Source of the DNA: Coprinus comatus
Lineage: Eukaryota > Basidiomycota > Agaricomycetes > Agaricales > Agaricaceae
Assembly: GCA_034638255.1 (NCBI GenBank)
Contig: JAWPGT010000003.1
Span: 682,001-746,000, forward strand
Reading direction: 5' to 3'
DNA: 64,000 nucleotides
The notes under the pieces were generated by a model, which did no database searches, was not told where the DNA came from, and saw nothing but the letters and a program-made list of their open reading frames with translations. Position 1 is the first letter of the stretch. Each line of letters starts with the position of its first letter. The position numbers were made by a program, and so were the translations under genes. Below are positions 1-10,207 of the stretch, piece by piece.

Positions 1-1967
1 GTAACAGTTTCGCTCGATCATCTAAGGGAGAAAATGTCCTATCCAAAGGAAAAAATATGAATACGTTTCATCCGTTAATAGGAACCCACCGCAGGAACGC
101 GAAACAGGGTGTCAAAGATTTGGGGTATGGGATTCTTACCTCTCGGCACCAATGCTTTTCCGTTCTTCTCTCTGCGGCGGGTGTACTTCATTCGATGCAA
201 TCCCAAGATGTGTTGATAATAAGAAATGAAGCCCGAATTGTTTATCCATCAAAGCAATGATTGCCCGATGTTCGTAGATATCGCCACATGTCTATAATCA
301 AGGCCATGTAATGATTATGAATGAAAGAGATCCCCAAAGACCAATTATTCTCATACCTTAATTCCTACGGCATCCAATAATCTTTCGTTTACACGCCCAA
401 TCCCAGGAATCTTCCGAATAGACAAATTTCTCATAAACTCCAATATCTTCTCCTTATCAAACGGAAGATGAAATTGTCCATTAGGTTTATTCTAAAAAGC
501 CCGGAGCCAGAAACCATGAGTATACTTCGATTGACATAGATGTGGAACCTTCAAACGAGAAACATACCCTATCTGAACAAATCTAAAAATAATAAACACA
601 TTGCAATGGAAACGGTAAGGTTGTTCGACAGAATTGTGTAAGCATATGTACCTTCGCTAGCATCTGCATCCAATCATGTGTTACCCTCAACACGCTAAAG
701 AGGATCGAGATTAAACTCACCTTATTAGGTGCGATACCTGCGCTAACCGTGAGTTTAGTTTCTTCAAATACCACTCTCCTCATTTCCTGTACACAATCCT
801 CCGCGGATAAGGAGTGTTCCGCGCAATATGTAGTGATACTACCGTCGAATGTTAGTTTTTTAATAAAACATAAAAAAAGGATAGTTTTTAGTCGTACTTT
901 AGGTATCCTTCATCACACCCAGCAGGTAACATGTTTGGATCGTAACGTTTGAAAATATCCATAACATGATTCGACATTTCCTGATACTTATGAAAATGGT
1001 TTGAAATGACTATCAATTCGGGACAAAGTTTCTTTGCGATGAAACCTGATTTGGAGGCTTTAGCCCTTTGATGTTGAGTAGTCTAACCGAGGGGAAGAGT
1101 TTACCTGGCATCCCTGATCTCACACCGTATTTTCGGGCTTCATAGGAAGCAGTAGTGAGTACTCCTCTACCAACCTAAGCAACACGTTAATCAACGTCCA
1201 TGCACGGAATGAGAGCCAAGACTTTACCCCGAATGGTTTTCCTTGCAGTGATGGATTGCTCAAAAGCTCCACACTCTGCCGTGATTGGTATTAGACTTTC
1301 GGGAATCCATCAACAAAGTACATAAACATCCCGGCTTACAGCATAGAAGGCGTCCATATCCACATGAACAATGAATTGTGTGAGGTCTCGGTGAGACTCA
1401 AGGTCCGCAAGCTGGTTTGGATTGGATCCAAAAGGCACCATCAGAGAACTTGGTTCATAGTAGAGATTATACGCTCACCAAACGGTCCACATTGGCTCTG
1501 ACTCTTACTGTCAAAGTTAGATATAATCAGTCCAGGTTGTCTCGTACGTGGTCAACCCAAAACTGAGCATAATCACATACGTAGGTCAACACCTTTTATG
1601 ACTTCATCGCGCAGTTTAAGTATTTTATTTATTCTCTCTGTCAACTCTTTATCCTTTTTCTTCTCATTCTAAAGAAGCTGTTTGCGTAGAAGCACTCTCT
1701 ATCTCATAGGAACACGTACTTCGTAAAACTGAGAGCCTTTGGATGCATCCGCGATGATTCTGTTTATTTCAGACTGGTCTTTAGCAAGCCTAGATCCAAC
1801 CATTCACGAAGGTCAATACGTCGCAGACATGTAAAACTGATTCCTTTGGTAACATATACTAACCCAGCTTTTCCAGTCGATGGACCAGCCAATCGTTTAA
1901 CAAGACTGTCGGTTTCTTGAGACTGTGGGGGCACCAATTCTTGTTCCTTCTGATCCTTGGAAGTCAT
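1..1967 (-). CDS. POLK: DNA polymerase kappa (Y-family translesion polymerase), 3' part outside window
   Basis: Low-fidelity DNA polymerase that copies past bulky lesions in the nucleus. Joining exons on the minus strand gives the family signature in order: an N-terminal SLVKRLAGPSTGKAGL block, the metal-binding HVDMDAFYASVE motif (exon 1340-1411 into 1228-1275), TTASYEARKYGVRSGMPG, AGCDEGYLN, VSAGIAPNK, KIPGIGRVN and SNEVHPPQREERKS. Visible exons are about 1864-1967, 1720-1789, 1581-1668, 1479-1507, 1340-1411, 1228-1275, 1105-1174, 898-1045, 721-838, 652-663, 568-582, 357-491, 140-291 and 1-38. All splice in frame with GT/AG ends. The start is the first in-frame ATG, at 1967. Two exons are only 12 and 15 nt. 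The little-finger domain and C-terminus lie beyond position 1. Pol kappa fits better than Pol IV, Pol eta or Rev1 because of the N-terminal extension and the REERKSIG block. Confidence 0.93.
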
Positions 1968-2319
1968 TTGCGCGGTAGTTTGTGTAGTCACAGACGCGCG
2001 TAGATTTCAATATGAAGCAGGAATTGACATCCAGGAGAACAGTATAGAAAAAATGGCTAATTAGTTCCAGCCAGTTACTGAGGAGTCAGGGCCATTAATT
2101 AGTCACGACTCTTACACGACTTGCGGTACGCGATCACGTGGTGATTAGCCCTACATAATAGATAAGTAGTAAAGTCAAAGCTACAGCTACAAAGGATACA
2201 GGTCGACATTATAACGCATAAATAACATATTAACCCGGAGTTCTACAAATAAAATAGTATTAAGTTTGAAAACACCCTATCCGCAAGACATCCAAGGTAA
2301 TTACTCGTCATCTACCAGA
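1968..2319. other. Intergenic, pol kappa promoter side
   Basis: About 350 bases between the pol kappa start and the stop of the caspase-domain gene. I see no coding signal. Around 2131-2144 there is a near-palindrome centred on CACGTG, the E-box core bound by bHLH factors. Its role here is unproven. Confidence 0.5.
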
Positions 2320-4251
2320 TTATGTTGCACCTTGCCTGAGAAAGACCACAGAAGCCATCACAGTATCCCAAACTTTCTCTCCCTTCTCAGCATTTACAGG
2401 TGACGCTGGAACGGCTTCATCATCACACGACCTCGTCCAAGCAAGTGAAGGTCCTTGTTCAATCATTCCCATTGCAATAGGTATCGGTGATAAGAACAGC
2501 TTCAAGAACCCAGAGTCCAAATGCTCGTGATCAGGAAGTGTAAACGACAAAGCTTCTGATCCTGGTTTTCCTGAACCTATCTCTAAATTTCCTTGACTCG
2601 GAAGAGGAGGGGTAGAAGAAGAATGATCAGGATGGTAGAGCATGGTGATTCCGTAACAATTGGGGTCCATGTATGCGAGATAAGGCCACAAGTCCATGGT
2701 GCCTCGATTGTATAGTGAAATGCTGAATATAGCACCTTGTTCGTAAGGTATAGTGGCCTTGCCGTGGTGTAATAAGTTACCACCCATAGTTGTCCAATGT
2801 TCTGGATGAAGCTGGTAGAGCTCCATGGAAATAAAATCTTTCAAAGGAGCTTCAGGATTGCGTCTATGCAAGTGGAGGTGAAACCTCGCAGCGTCGGCTA
2901 GAACTTCATCGCCCGTCCTTTTCTCGATCTTGACAATGCGATGGTGATTGGCCAGGATAACATCGTCATGGCGCTCGACAGTGACACCGCGACGGCCAAG
3001 TTTCAGGGATATATCAGCCTGTACTGATTTCCTGACGCGCATGATATTGAGCCCAGCCCTAGATGATTGAGCACCTGTAGCATTAAAAGATCGACGGAAC
3101 TTCCACATCCGGAAAAAAGATGTAAATGTCGACCGCAAGTTAACCCGAAAGGGTCGGCGATTGTTCCAGCGTGTAATCTTCGCCCAGCAATTCTGAGGTG
3201 TCGGGATAGTTGGTTTTAGAGCCCGTGCGTAACACCAAGTTGGATGGAGGCTCTCCACGACAGCTGTCGCAATTATGGGATTCTTCGAACAGCGGCGATT
3301 GTGAATATGTAGGGACAATTCACTTCCTTCTACCAAACCATGAATAAGTCCAGCTTCTATTTTGAATATGTCGTTGTCTTCCAGCGAGACCTGAAGGAAC
3401 CGAGAATCGACGCTGAAAGGAAGACCGTCGAACAAAATACGGTCTTTAGCAAAGCCATAACATACAGGTTGGTTTTTCTCGTTAGTCCCCTGTCTAAGTA
3501 AGTCCAAAAGATGAGAATAGGGAATACGATGCAATGATAGTTCCGATGCGAGCTGCAAGAAGTGATTTGTGAACAAGCCACCTTCCTGTCCTTCCGCGCT
3601 TCGACCACCTCGGCCACATGCTGCCAAACAAATATGACTCTTCTGCGACGTTAGGAAGCCATGAGGAGCTTTATACGGTTGGCCACGGGCCGAAAGCCAG
3701 AGGTTACGATACAAATCGTCTGGAATGACCTTTACTGTGGGTGTCCAGCGCGCGTGGCTACGGCCTTCCAAGCCATCCTTTGGAGAGAAGCATGTATCGA
3801 GAACGAAAGTAATGTTATCCCCCTTCATTTGAGAAAGTTCGGAAAGCATTGTCCTCATAGATTTGTCGGAGATACCAGCTATCCGTCCATGGGTGGATTT
3901 CTTTCCATAGTCGTAAGTGCAGAGAACTTCAACTGTCTCTTCTGTGGTGCCGTTCTCGAACCAGCCTTCGGGAGCGCGAATGGTACTGCCATGCCCAGAG
4001 AAATAAATGAAGATAGCGTCTCCCTTTTCGATGGCGTGGTTGTTCATGAGATGGGACATGAAGCGATCTTCGATGTTATGTTTTGTTGCCTTGCTATCCA
4101 GCAGCATGCAGATCTGGTCTTCTGGGACGTTCAGGTCGTTGACTAGCCAGGAGTTGATGCGACGGGCATCATCGACACAGGACTCGAGGTTCCATATACT
4201 TCCAGACTTGTACGCGTTGATTCCGACAATGAGAGCAAAGACTCGCGACAT
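2320..4251 (-). CDS. Caspase-domain (peptidase C14, metacaspase-like) protein
   Basis: Intronless reading frame of 643 residues when started at the ATG at 4251 (MSRVFALIVGINAYK). The upstream extension of the open frame to 4383 has no homology-like features and would run into the ATG6 promoter. Residues 1 to about 260 form a caspase-type fold: the first strand with VGINAYK, then the catalytic His in FSGHGS (about residue 87) and the catalytic Cys in VLDTCFSP (about residue 154). The Cys pentapeptide is DTCFS. The remaining roughly 380 residues have no motif I recognise, contain a basic Arg-rich stretch, and look folded rather than low-complexity. Agaricomycetes carry many such caspase-domain proteins, and substrates are generally unknown. 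Peptidase activity is inferred from the dyad. A role in cell death is not shown. Confidence 0.85.
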   Translation of the reverse strand: MSRVFALIVGINAYKSGSIWNLESCVDDARRINSWLVNDLNVPEDQICMLLDSKATKHNIEDRFMSHLMNNHAIEKGDAIFIYFSGHGSTIRAPEGWFENGTTEETVEVLCTYDYGKKSTHGRIAGISDKSMRTMLSELSQMKGDNITFVLDTCFSPKDGLEGRSHARWTPTVKVIPDDLYRNLWLSARGQPYKAPHGFLTSQKSHICLAACGRGGRSAEGQEGGLFTNHFLQLASELSLHRIPYSHLLDLLRQGTNEKNQPVCYGFAKDRILFDGLPFSVDSRFLQVSLEDNDIFKIEAGLIHGLVEGSELSLHIHNRRCSKNPIIATAVVESLHPTWCYARALKPTIPTPQNCWAKITRWNNRRPFRVNLRSTFTSFFRMWKFRRSFNATGAQSSRAGLNIMRVRKSVQADISLKLGRRGVTVERHDDVILANHHRIVKIEKRTGDEVLADAARFHLHLHRRNPEAPLKDFISMELYQLHPEHWTTMGGNLLHHGKATIPYEQGAIFSISLYNRGTMDLWPYLAYMDPNCYGITMLYHPDHSSSTPPLPSQGNLEIGSGKPGSEALSFTLPDHEHLDSGFLKLFLSPIPIAMGMIEQGPSLAWTRSCDDEAVPASPVNAEKGEKVWDTVMASVVFLRQGAT

Positions 4252-4409
4252 GCTCTGGCTATAAGCACAGGATTTAAGCCGAGGATGGAGAGGAATAAGA
4301 CGGTGAAGGAGACATTGGAGGAGAAGGCTTATGAGGGCAGAGGGAGAGCGTGTAGGACATGTGCCAATCAGAGCAGCGATCAATATTGGATATCTAACAC
4401 ACTTCTACT
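4252..4409. promoter_or_regulatory. Shared head-to-head promoter, caspase-like gene / ATG6
   Basis: The two start codons are separated by 158 bases, so both promoters must lie here or overlap the 5' ends. A CCAAT box is visible at 4364-4368, 41 bases before the ATG6 start. No TATA box is obvious. Confidence 0.5.
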
Positions 4410-6127
4410 ATGAGCCTGGTATGCCAGCAATGTAAAGAACCCTTGCAGGTATTCACACCCTCACTGCGCTGGCTGCTCTCTGCTAACACTCACCAGCTAG
4501 ATTCTTCCTTGATAGACCTAGCCCCATCTGCCTATGACACTATCGCTGCCTCCTTGCCACCCTCGCCCACTCCACATGCTCGGCTACTTTCCAATGACCA
4601 GAAACTAGCACAACTTCCTGCTTCTCCTACTGTAAAGGCTGCGTGGCGGGAGTCTACCACCCCGGGCTCTCCAAAGATCTCTAACACCAAGTTATCTGCA
4701 CGGGCCCAAGGAAAGCAGGCCCAGCGCAGTACAAACCTGCCTAATGAATCTTTCGTTCTTCTGCAAGACAGTGCCATACGCAATATACCCTCTACACCCA
4801 CGTCACCGAAATCGAAGAAACCATCTACAATACCTCAGAATACCGCAAACCCAAACCCAACCTCCCCAACTACCTTTGAGGCCGATCAGACTGACCCTTC
4901 ACCCCTGTCGCACCACCTACGTTCGGCTGCACGGCTATTCAATCTCCTATCCACGAGGACGGAAATAGACCATCCTCTGTGCGCGGAGTGTACGCAGATT
5001 CTTCTCAAAACACTCAACCGACAATTGGAAGAGACAAAGAAGGAGCGAGACGGTTATATTGCATTCGAGAAGGAAATTCGAAAGGAGAAAGAACGCGAAA
5101 CACAAGGGGTAACCAAAGAAGAGGCAGAGAAAAGAATAGAACGACTAAAGGCAGAGGAGCAAGCGGCAATCGAACAACTTAAGGAAGCTGAAAGAGAACG
5201 CGAAGAACTCGATAAAGAGTTACGATTGTTAGAACTAGACGAGGAGGCACTAGAAACTGAAGAGGCAGAGTCGGTTCTTCTTTCTTTCCTTAACAGAAAA
5301 TCTCGCTCATCTACCGTCCAGGTTCTGGCGTAGTCACAATGATCAATTATTGGTGACTGAACAACAATCCGCTCAGTTGGCTTCGTTACGTGCAGCGTAT
5401 GCCGCGGACGTTGCTACTCTCGAAAAGCTCGAAAGAACCAACGTTTACAATGATGCCTTTTGCATCGGTCATGATGGTGTTTTCGGTACAATCAACGGCT
5501 TACGCCTTGGTCGGGTCCCCGGAGTACCAGTGCGTTCATCTTTGGAGCTTGGTTGCGATTTACTCAATGGTTATTTCTAGGTTGAATGGGCGGAAATCAA
5601 TGCCGCCTGGGGACAGGCTTTACTATTGTTATACACTATAGCACGGAAACTCGACTACACATTCATCAAGTGAGTTAATCGCCGATCGTTTGAGCTATAT
5701 TGACCACCAACGTCATTTAGCCACCGCCTCGTCCCGATGGGTTCATTTTCTCGAATAGAAAGAACGACTGGCGACAAGGCCACTTACGAACTATACGGAT
5801 CCGGCGACTTGCATTTTGGGCGTTTACTCCATAATCGGCGGTTTGACTTTGCAATGGTCGCCTTTCTGGACTGCTTAAAGCATCTCATTGATCATATCAA
5901 ATCACAAGACTCGGCTGTTGACTTTCCTCATCAGTAAGTCAGCATCATCGTGTTGGACGGACCATGATCTGATCTAACACATCTACAGGATTGTGAAGGA
6001 TAAGATTGGAGACGTGTCTGTAAAATTGCAATTCAATCAGGAGGAAGCTTGGACCCGGTCATTGCGTCATGTTTTGCTCGCATTGAAGATTTGCCTCAAG
6101 TGGGCGACGAACGGGGCAAATGGGTGA
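4410..6127 (+). CDS. ATG6: Beclin 1 / Atg6, PI3-kinase complex subunit for autophagy
   Basis: Subunit of the Vps34 phosphatidylinositol 3-kinase complexes that drive autophagosome formation and vacuolar sorting. Five exons (4410-5269, 5322-5529, 5581-5669, 5721-5933, 5989-6127) sum to 1509 nt, giving 502 residues with no frame break. The protein starts with the beclin zinc-ribbon-like CQQCKEPL and [14 protein letters not shown]. It has a BH3-like ESFVLLQDS segment, then a long charged coiled coil (about residues 190-290) after CAECTQILL. The C-terminal evolutionarily conserved domain includes [41 protein letters not shown] and [12 protein letters not shown], and the frame ends in [14 protein letters not shown]. 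The first intron has a weak donor (GTCGGT), so that junction is the least certain. It diverges from the caspase-like gene. Confidence 0.95.
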
Positions 6128-6374
6128 TACATAACTTTGGAAGCACCTTTACACCAGGGTAGATGTGATGTATGGCGTGATTAGTTGCAACGATGATACA
6201 TAGTGCTTACTTGGACTTTTGCGGCGGTGGCAGCTGAGGCTGACTGGTATATTGTCTTCGGGCCGGCTATCAATCGCATGGGCTGCAAACAGTTTACTCA
6301 TACATTACAAATAACCATCTTTATATACTACCTACTTGTTCTTCCACATCGATTGCTTTTTACCTTACTTTCTT

Positions 6375-9128
6375 ATGGGTCTCCTCTCTCTTGGAACCCC
6401 CCTTCCTTGGGCCGATGCCAAGAAACATGCCGATCATGTCCGCACCCACGGCATCACCCAGTTTCTTCATATTTGGGATCGGCTCAAGTCCAGGACGGGA
6501 GACGAGTTGTTGTGGGGTGACGAGGTAAGGATCCACAACGAGAGATAAAGACAGAGACATCTAAGCTATTTCAAAGATCGAATACATGGTCGTTTCATTC
6601 GATGCGGAAGAAAAGAATGCAAAACTTTCTTTGCGGCAAACAGAGATCCTCGAAAAACTGAATTCCATCGTGGATGATATCTGCGCTGATTGTCCAGAGA
6701 AGTGGGTCTTCCTACCTCTAGTATAACCATCTCCCACAACGCTTCCCCAAGTGTGTCAGTTCCCAAATTCCATCCCGAGTATGGACGCTACATGCTCGAA
6801 TCCACGCCTGGCTCTCCGTATACCGGTTCAATCCGAGACCTACTCTCCGTAGAGAGCAACATGCGTTACCGGTAAGTCTCCTTTGATACAACTGTAAGTA
6901 ACTGAGGCCAATCCTGTCAAGACGAACCCTCGCACGCAAACACCTGAAACCCAATGAAGTCCCATTAACATTCACATCTTTCCCCTGCCTTGGCGTTCCT
7001 GGGCAATTTACCGAACCTTACTTCAGCCCTGAAGATGCTATTTCCAGCCACAGTCTTTTCTTACCTGAAGAGATTACCAATCCCCATGCCCGGTTTCCGT
7101 AAGCCTACTTGGACACCTGACAAACAATCGCGTTGAGGCTGATTCATCTTTACTCTATATAGGACCCTGACTGCCAACATTAGAAGTCGTAGAGGTTCCA
7201 AAGTTGCCATCAACTTACCAATATTCTTCGACGAGAAGACACCCAAACCGTTTATTGATCCAACAATTCCATGGGAGCGTTCTATTTACCCGGAAGATTC
7301 TGGTCGGTGCCTATAAGCCTTACCGATACCCGACAATGCTAACCATGTTACAGAAGCCAAGAATGGAGCTGCGCTCCCAGATCACATATATTTAGATGCC
7401 ATGGGTTTCGGAATGGGATGTTCATGCTTACAACTCACTTTTCAAGCCTGCAATGTATCAGATGCGCGACGGCTGTATGATGGCTTGATTCCTATCGGCC
7501 CGATTCTTGTGAGTTCCTTTTGAACGGTTTGAGCCATATTTTATTAAACGTATTGGACATATTGGTAGTTAGCTCTTACTGCCTCAAGTCCCATATGGCG
7601 TGGTTACCTTGCGGACGTTGATTGTCGCTGGAACGTAATTGCAGGAAGTGTGGATGATCGTACAGAAGAGGAACGCGGACTAAAGGTATTTTTTTGTGAT
7701 GGGTCATAAATGGTTGATTTGACTTGGTAATGTCGTCAGGAGTTGAAAGACGATAAATTCAAGATTCCTAAATCTCGATATGATAGTGTTGATTTATATA
7801 TTTCCACTGAATGGATGAACCGACCAGAGTATAATGATACATATGTTCCTTATGACGAAGCAATATACAATCGCCTTCATAACCATGGTATGTATTTCTG
7901 AACTTTGTGGGGTAGCTCGTTGCTGAACAATGTACCAAGGCATTGACGACCTGCTCTCCAAGCACGTTGCTCATCTCTTCATACGGGACCCACTTGTTAT
8001 CTTCTCTGAATTTCTTGATCAGAATGACAGCACAAGTAGTGATCATTTTGAGGTGAGCCCGTCCTATTGTAGCCGATAACTGATACTGAGTGACGTCAGA
8101 ATCTTCAATCGACGAATTGGCAAACCATGCGGTTTAAACCTCCACCACCAAATTCTCCTATCGGCTGGCGTGTCGAGTTCCGAAGCATGGAGGTCCAAGT
8201 GACTGATTTCGAGAATGCAGCCTTTGCTGTATTTGTTGTTCTGCTATCCCGTGCTATCCTGTACTTCAATTTGAACTTCTATATCCCCATTTCCAAGGTT
8301 AGTGACTGACCAATGACATGGGGGATTGACATCTAATAACTCCATATTCTCAGGTTGATGAGAATATGCAGAGAGCTCAGCAACGGGATGCCGCAAGATC
8401 TGGGAAATTCTACTTCCGCAGGGATGTTTATCCTCATGACCGTAGCACATCGGCTAGTTTGGCATCGTTCTCCGGAAGAACATCTCCAATGAATGGTGTA
8501 CCTAAGCAAAAGAAAATGGGGAATTGTTTCACCCCACCTGGCCCCCCTGTCAATGGAGAACTAAAAGTTCCTGTTAGAGATGAATACGAAGAGATGTCGA
8601 TGGATGACATCATGAATGGGAAGGTGACCTGCTTTTGGAGTCCTTGCGAGATGTATTCCGACACTGATTATTTTCCTTTGACAGGGAGACAACTTCCCAG
8701 GACTACTCCGCCTGATTTCTGATTACCTTGATACCCTAGACATAGAATCAGAAGCTTTGGCGAAGATAGAAATATATCTAGACCTTGTTAGAAGACGATC
8801 CAATGGTATGTGTTTCTTTTCATAGCCTCATTTACACATGGTTAAGCCTATTCGAAGGTGAGCTGGAGACATCGGCCACATGGACTCGTAACTTTGTACG
8901 TTCACACCCGGCTTACAAATTCGATTCCGTTGTTTCCAAAGAAATAAATTATGATTTATTGGTTGCTATTGACGAAATGTGAGTTTGATCAAAATTTGTC
9001 TAGTTTTTTTTTAATGTTGTTTAATCGAATATGTTACTCGTAGCGAACGTGGAGTCCGGCGGGAACCAACTCTCCTGCCGAAAGATTATACCGGAGGGGA
9101 TAAAGATGAAGGTTCTATTGGATTTTGA
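6375..9128 (+). CDS. GSH1: Glutamate-cysteine ligase catalytic subunit (gamma-glutamylcysteine synthetase)
   Basis: ATP-dependent first and rate-limiting step of glutathione synthesis: L-glutamate + L-cysteine to gamma-glutamylcysteine, in the cytosol. The start at 6375 gives [20 protein letters not shown], the usual N-terminus of eukaryotic GCLC. The first exon ends at 6524 after WGDEV and the next begins IEYMVVSFD. Later exons give [88 protein letters not shown] and a C-terminal part with [22 protein letters not shown] sequence, all typical of the GCS family. There are about a dozen exons with short introns. The frame ends GSIGF-stop at 9126-9128. Expression is often oxidative-stress responsive in fungi, but I found no clear element upstream. 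The gene lies 247 bases after ATG6 on the same strand. Confidence 0.94.
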
Positions 9129-9348
9129 TATTCTTGTAATTAGGTAGAACAAGTATCTAGTTTATGGTGTATATATGTGCTTCAAAAGACAAAACACGCA
9201 GGTTATCTGCAATGATGTCAACTCATGAGGAGAGACTAAGAGAAACTACGGACCGAAGTGGTCGGCGGCGTGGGAATATCCCGGCAACGTCCGTATATGC
9301 GACTCCGTAAACACACGGACAAGCCATTCTCGACCAAATCATAGTAAA

Positions 9349-10019
9349 ATGTCCTCCTTGCGTCTCCTCAAGTCTGCTGCGCGTCGAGCAACCACCAACT
9401 TCGCTGTTTCAAGGCGCGGTTATGCCGAAGTTAATGACAAGCTCAGACTCTCGCTGGCTCTTCCCCACCAGGTTTCCTATTTTCTTGAGCGTATGGTATG
9501 GTACATTGACGCAACGTTCTTTTAGACCATCTTCAACTCTCAAGATGTTGTTCAAGTGAACATTCCTGCTGAATCCGGAGATATGGGTATCCTCGCTAGC
9601 CATGTTCCTTCGATTGAGGCCTTGCGTCCGGGTGTTGTTGAGGTTATTGGAGGTACAGGTACCCAGAAGTTCTTTGGTGCGTTATCAGCTGGAATATTGG
9701 ATTGTTGTGCTATGTGGCTGACGAACATGACCTGGTGTGACTTAGTTTCTGGTGGATTCGCGACTGTTCATCCCAACAACAAGCTTACAATCAACGTTGT
9801 TGAGGGCGCACCTCTAGAAGAATTCTCTCTCGAGGTTAGAGGCGAAATAGTATTTGTCTGCGAGAAATAGAATGCTAATTTACTTTCTTGTAGGCTATTC
9901 GTGCAAACCTCGCAGAGGCCAGCAAGGTTGCTTCTGGTAACGGCTCGGAGGCAGACAAGGTTGAGGCGCAGATTGAGGTTGATGTGTATGAGGCGCTACA
10001 ACACGCACTCGCAAAATAG
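9349..10019 (+). CDS. ATP16: Mitochondrial F1 ATP synthase delta subunit
   Basis: Central-stalk subunit of the mitochondrial F1Fo ATP synthase (equivalent to bacterial epsilon), which links gamma and the c-ring. Four exons (9349-9471, 9526-9676, 9746-9834, 9894-10019) sum to 489 nt, giving 162 residues, close to the usual length. The N-terminus MSSLRLLKSAARRATTNFAV is an Arg-rich presequence ending near SRRGYAEV. The mature part has the beta-sandwich sequence VNIPAESGDMGILASHVPSI, LRPGVVEVI, SGGFATVHPNNKLTINVVE, and then the helical tail beginning AIRANLAEASK. All junctions have GT/AG ends and keep frame. It lies 220 bases downstream of the glutamate-cysteine ligase gene. Confidence 0.95.
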
Positions 10020-10207
10020 ACGGTTGTCATTCGCTATTAGAGTATTATTGCCATGTTTTCCTTCCATTTACTTGACATTTTTGCAAACCAAAGAAAAGAG
10101 GGGTAATTTATTTGCTGATGTAAATGGAAAGAGTTTCTCACGACTGCTGTGATCAATGTGTTGTTGGATATATATGAATGCATTCGGACTTGGTTTATCA
10201 CACTCGG

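Noticed and set aside
57..1990. Scattered short ORFs suggesting a decayed transposon or non-coding left end
   Set aside because: Joining minus-strand exons at GT/AG sites gives a continuous, intact DNA polymerase kappa with all diagnostic motifs.
3661..4146. 161-residue plus-strand ORF
   Set aside because: Exact antisense of the caspase-domain coding region, with no motif of its own.
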